From the NCBI GenBank assembly GCA_020444165.1, contig JAHLLK010000065.1, positions 1 to 35,707 of the forward strand: a stretch of 35,707 nucleotides of DNA, given 5' to 3'. The DNA comes from Deltaproteobacteria bacterium (GTDB lineage Bacteria; Desulfobacterota; Desulfarculia; Desulfarculales; Desulfarculaceae). Made by a program: the position numbers and the translations under genes. Positions 33,267-35,707 of the stretch are shown one piece after another (within the stretch, counting starts at the first letter, position 1; every line of letters begins with the position of its first letter). Below the pieces are notes generated by a model that made no database searches, was not told the DNA's origin, and saw nothing but the letters and a program-made list of their open reading frames with translations.

Positions 33267-33536
33267 CCATCATTTTGTTGTTCCCCAGGCTTGAACCCGG
33301 TTGCGCCAAAACATCACGAGCCCAACCTGAGCGACGCACCAGGCTCGCGCCACGACAATCCCGGCATATCATCTCGTTTTTGCTGGCAATATCATCCAGC
33401 AAAAAGCCAAGTCGGTTTCCCCCGGCTGGTGGAGGGGTGGAAGCCCAAACGCCAAAGTGAACCAAACCCGGTTTTCCGGAAACCAGTTTCGGCGAGTCCG
33501 GCTGTATAGTGACGGTATTCGCCTGAGGGTCGCCTC
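33267..33536. other. Intergenic with a 10-bp inverted repeat
   Basis: TTTTTGCTGG (33377-33386) and CCAGCAAAAA (33396-33405) form a perfect stem with a nine-base loop, terminator-like on either strand. No convincing gene. Confidence 0.4.
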
Positions 33537-33955
33537 CTATTGGATGTGTTTAGGCCGCTCTTTCAGTTTCTGTCTTTTGGGGCCCGGTTTCAAGCCCTTC
33601 AGGCCGCCTAAGAAGCTCTGTAAGGGGGGCCTCGCCTTCATATTGCGGCCTGGGTGGGGCCGCTTCGTTTTGGAGGTTTCCAGGAAGGCTTCCAGGTCCT
33701 GCTGCATCTCCTCCAGGGCCTCAGGTTGCCATGGCTGCCGTGGTCCAGGATGGTTATTTCGCTTTCCTCGAGCACCCGTTAGGGTTGGGGGCCCTTGGAA
33801 CCGGGAAGCCGGTCCACCAGGCCCGCGGCTCCATAAGTCTGGTAGTTCCGCCGAATCTCGTAGAATTGCTGGCGGGAATACCCGATGACCTTGCAGACCC
33901 GTCTGATACCGCTCGTCTCTGCCGCCAGCTCTAGCAGGATGTTGAAAAAGTCCAT
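33537..33955 (-). pseudogene. Decayed IS481-type transposase
   Basis: From the ATG at 33955 the frame gives MDFFNILLELAAETSGIRRV, then YSRQQFYEIRRNYQTYGAAG and VDRLPGSKGPQP, the N-terminal homeodomain-like HTH of IS481-type transposases, and hits a TAA near 33780. The frame shifts and continues with ALEEMQQDLEAFLE and TKRPHPGRNMKA, their characteristic C-terminus. The catalytic DDE core between them is missing. It is an internally deleted, frameshifted relic. It lies beside a set of inverted repeats. Confidence 0.7.
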
Positions 33956-34222
33956 CCATGGCCTTTTTCAACCCATCTTGGCAAAAGCGTCGTTTTGCCA
34001 AGATGGACAAATTGCTTGCCTTTTCAAGGCTGCGCAATTTGGCGCGCCGTCCCTGGCGCGCCTAGCAGCCTGTTTTTCAACAGCCTGCTAGCAAGCTCAG
34101 CTTCCTTCTCGGGTTCTAAGTGCTTCGCAACACTTCTTCTGACCCGGTAGGAGGCGGCACGGCCACCTTCCCTTGGCGCCAACGTGTCAGGTCATTACCG
34201 TTGTAGCACGCTATTTATGGAG
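33956..34222. repeat. Inverted-repeat cluster at the IS481 relic end
   Basis: No gene. CCATCTTGGCAAAA (33973-33986) pairs with TTTTGCCAAGATGG (33993-34006), 14 bp. GGCGCGCC occurs twice (34041-34048, 34055-34062). CTAGCAG...CTGCTAG (34062-34091) with an internal TTTTTCAAC resembles IS481 terminal sequence. The rest to 34222 shows nothing. Confidence 0.55.
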
Positions 34223-34251
34223 AAAAAGGCCCCCGCCGCGCGGCGGGGGCC
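34223..34251 (-). terminator. Terminator of the dienoyl-CoA hydratase gene
   Basis: GGCCCCCGCC (34228) pairs with GGCGGGGGCC (ending 34251), followed on the minus strand by five T residues (34227-34223). Confidence 0.85.
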
Positions 34252-34292
34252 TTGCTCATCCCATACACAACCCCGGTTCTAAACTCCCGGGA

Positions 34293-35057
34293 TCATTTCT
34301 CCTGCCACACTGGTTTCCGCTTTTCCAGGAAGGCGGTGAGCCCCTCCTGGGCGTCCTGGGTGGTCATCAGCTCGTTCAGGTAGATGTCCTCGATCACCGC
34401 CAGGCCCTTGCCCACGTCGTCGCCCAGGCCGTTCAGAATGGCCTTGGTGGTGAGGCGCAAGAGCAGGCCCGACAGCGCCATCAGCTTGCCCACCAGGGCC
34501 TGGGTGGCTTCTTCCAGCTGGTCCGGGGGCACCACCTGGTTCACCATGCCGCAAGCCAGGGCCTCGGGGGCCTTGATGGTGGCGCCGGTCAAGATCAGCT
34601 CCAGGGCCTTCTTGTAGCCCATCTGCCGGGGGAACAAGAGCGCGGCGATGGGCGGGAACACGCCCACCTGGATCTCCGGCTGCGCGAACTTGGCCTTCTC
34701 GGAGGCCACCACCAGGTCGCAGGCGATGGCCAGTTCGCAGCCGCCGCCCAGGGCCGCGCCCTGGATCTGGCCCACCGTGGTGATGCCCAGGTTGGCCAGG
34801 CGGCGGAATATGCCGTGGAACACCTCGATCATCTCGTGCACCTGGTCGCCCAGGTGCTCGCCCACGTCCACGCCGGCGCTGAAGGCCTTGCCCTCGGCCT
34901 TGATAAGGAGCACCTTCACCGCCTGGCCCTTCAGGCTGTCCAGGGCGTGATTCATCTCCTTCATCATGGCGATGTTCATCACGTTCAGGGGCTCGCGGCA
35001 AAGGGTCAGGGTGGCCAGGCCGTCGGCCACCGCCAATTTAATGTTCTCGTAGGACAT
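34293..35057 (-). CDS. bamR: Cyclohexa-1,5-dienecarbonyl-CoA hydratase
   Basis: A 254-residue crotonase-family hydratase. It adds water to cyclohexa-1,5-dienecarbonyl-CoA, the product of benzoyl-CoA reductase, giving 6-hydroxycyclohexenecarbonyl-CoA. Conserved parts: PLNVMNIAMMKEM, FSAGVDVGEH (oxyanion strand), GAALGGGCELAIACDLVVAS, PEIQVGVFPP. Length and the FPP/IAALLFPRQMG segment fit Dch/BamR rather than general crotonases; direct neighbourhood of bamA supports this. The ATG at 35057 has AGGAAGG nine bases upstream; the ATG at 35066 abuts that site and is unlikely to be used. The specific substrate is inferred from context. Confidence 0.8.
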   Translation of the reverse strand: MSYENIKLAVADGLATLTLCREPLNVMNIAMMKEMNHALDSLKGQAVKVLLIKAEGKAFSAGVDVGEHLGDQVHEMIEVFHGIFRRLANLGITTVGQIQGAALGGGCELAIACDLVVASEKAKFAQPEIQVGVFPPIAALLFPRQMGYKKALELILTGATIKAPEALACGMVNQVVPPDQLEEATQALVGKLMALSGLLLRLTTKAILNGLGDDVGKGLAVIEDIYLNELMTTQDAQEGLTAFLEKRKPVWQEK

Positions 35058-35106
35058 GCGTCTCATCCTTCCTGGGGCCGGAGCCGGTCCGTCCCGGTTT
35101 GAGGGC

Positions 35107-35136
35107 GGGCCGCCCGGCCGATGGCGCGGGCGGCCC
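35107..35136. other. Hairpin between bamA and the hydratase gene
   Basis: GGGCCGCCCG (35107-35116) pairs with CGGGCGGCCC (35127-35136) around a 10-base loop. No T-run, so it may stabilise the message rather than end it. Confidence 0.5.
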
Positions 35137-35147
35137 GGGCCGGGGGC

Positions 35148-35707
35148 CTACTCCTTGGGCTTGCCCAAGACCTGGGCGAAGGTGTCCTCGTCGGCCGGGG
35201 CGCCCTGGGCGATGAGCTGGCGGAACTTCAGGAAGTCGATGACGTCGGTGCCGGTGATCTTCTTGGTGTTGAAGGCGCCGAAGCCCAGGAAGGCCTCGTA
35301 GTTCATGTTGGCCATGAGCCAGTGGCGGTTGGGCAGCTTGGCCTGGTCCCAGAAGAACTTCTTCTTGGCCCGGATGCCGTCGATGGATTTCATCACGCAG
35401 CCCGGGAACAGGTTGGCGAAGGTCCACAGGACCTTGCCCATTTCCTGATCCAACAGCTCGAAGCTCTTCTCGCCTTCCTTGATGCGGGCCTTGGCCTCGC
35501 CCAGGGCGGCCTTGTCCTTCTGGTACTCGCCGTAGACGATCTCGCCGTCCTCCACCCAGCGGTCGGTGATCAACAACGGGTTCCTTACGAACTTGCCGTT
35601 CTCCTTCAACACCGGGGTCACCTTGGAAACCAGGTTCTTGGCCTTCATCTTGTAGGCCGACCACATCTCGCAGGAGACGCAGTTCCACATGGCGTCTTCC
35701 ATGTTGA
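35148..35707 (-). CDS. bamA: 6-oxocyclohex-1-ene-1-carbonyl-CoA hydrolase BamA (5' end outside window)
   Basis: The C-terminal 186 or more residues of a ring-opening hydrolase, which adds water to the 6-oxo compound and cleaves the ring to 3-hydroxypimelyl-CoA. Recognisable family stretches: WNCVSCEMWSAYKMKAKNL, GKFVRNPLLITDRW, VWTF-like ANLFPGCVMKSIDGIR, KKKFFWDQAKLPNRHWLMAN, NYEAFLGFGAFNTKKITG. Full-length BamA has about 375 residues, so half is missing at the window edge. It is 90 bases upstream of the hydratase gene on the same strand, the usual bam order. It is used as a marker of anaerobic aromatic degradation. Confidence 0.88.
   Translation of the reverse strand, partial: NMEDAMWNCVSCEMWSAYKMKAKNLVSKVTPVLKENGKFVRNPLLITDRWVEDGEIVYGEYQKDKAALGEAKARIKEGEKSFELLDQEMGKVLWTFANLFPGCVMKSIDGIRAKKKFFWDQAKLPNRHWLMANMNYEAFLGFGAFNTKKITGTDVIDFLKFRQLIAQGAPADEDTFAQVLGKPKE

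Noticed and set aside
33247..33465. 72-codon minus frame upstream of the desaturase
   Set aside because: It has no recognisable motif or ribosome site and overlaps the desaturase promoter and the inverted repeat.
1..35707. CRISPR array
   Set aside because: No regularly spaced direct repeats and no cas genes; the Cas4-like nuclease belongs to a phage recombination module.

Overview
The window reads as high-GC chromosomal DNA from a strictly anaerobic deltaproteobacterium (Desulfobacterota). The clues are a four-subunit 2-oxoacid:ferredoxin oxidoreductase operon, the start of a benzoyl-CoA (class II, bam-type) degradation cluster, a multiheme c-type cytochrome, and many decayed insertion sequences. 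The genus cannot be fixed from the sequence alone; a Desulfarculales-like organism is my guess.

Positions 1-13433 are one arm of an integrated temperate phage or phage-like element. A Cro-like gene and a CI-like repressor gene diverge at 9605-9741 with recognisable promoters and shared operators. Leftward from there runs one long, tightly overlapping early operon: Cro-like, CII-like regulator, small unknown and membrane proteins, a PD-(D/E)XK exonuclease, a coiled-coil protein, a Bet/RecT annealing protein, an HTH protein, a zinc-finger protein, RusA resolvase, unknowns, RdgC, a DUF1937-type protein and a cytosine-5 DNA methyltransferase that runs off the window. Rightward lie the repressor, a secreted protein, a second XRE regulator and a tyrosine integrase. 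The integrase ends about 160 bp from the 3' end of a tRNA-Glu gene, which with a tRNA-Lys gene marks the likely attachment site.

Positions 13763-22810 are core-like genes: korDABC with its own promoter and terminator, a TPR/PEGA-like periplasmic protein on the other strand, and an RND efflux adaptor-transporter pair closed by a strong terminator.

Positions 22863-24660 form an AT-richer island with a lipoprotein, a zinc-dependent phospholipase-C-like protein and, downstream, a stretch (24340-24487) that folds into a closed multibranched structure ending in a T-run: a candidate non-coding RNA. Next come a small dimeric-barrel protein and a 1682-residue Ser/Thr kinase-AAA-GAF-GGDEF protein.

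Positions 30519-31769 hold the most interesting gene: a pentaheme cytochrome c whose reading frame is interrupted by one in-frame TGA and continues in the same frame for 113 more codons. A hairpin with bacterial SECIS geometry starts 15 bases after the TGA, so the gene probably encodes a selenoprotein. After an IS3-type transposase scrap, a fatty acid desaturase and a decayed IS481-type transposase, the window ends with a cyclohexa-1,5-dienecarbonyl-CoA hydratase gene and the 3' half of bamA. The two enzymes act in successive parts of the benzoyl-CoA pathway, and the Kor enzyme could supply its reduced ferredoxin.
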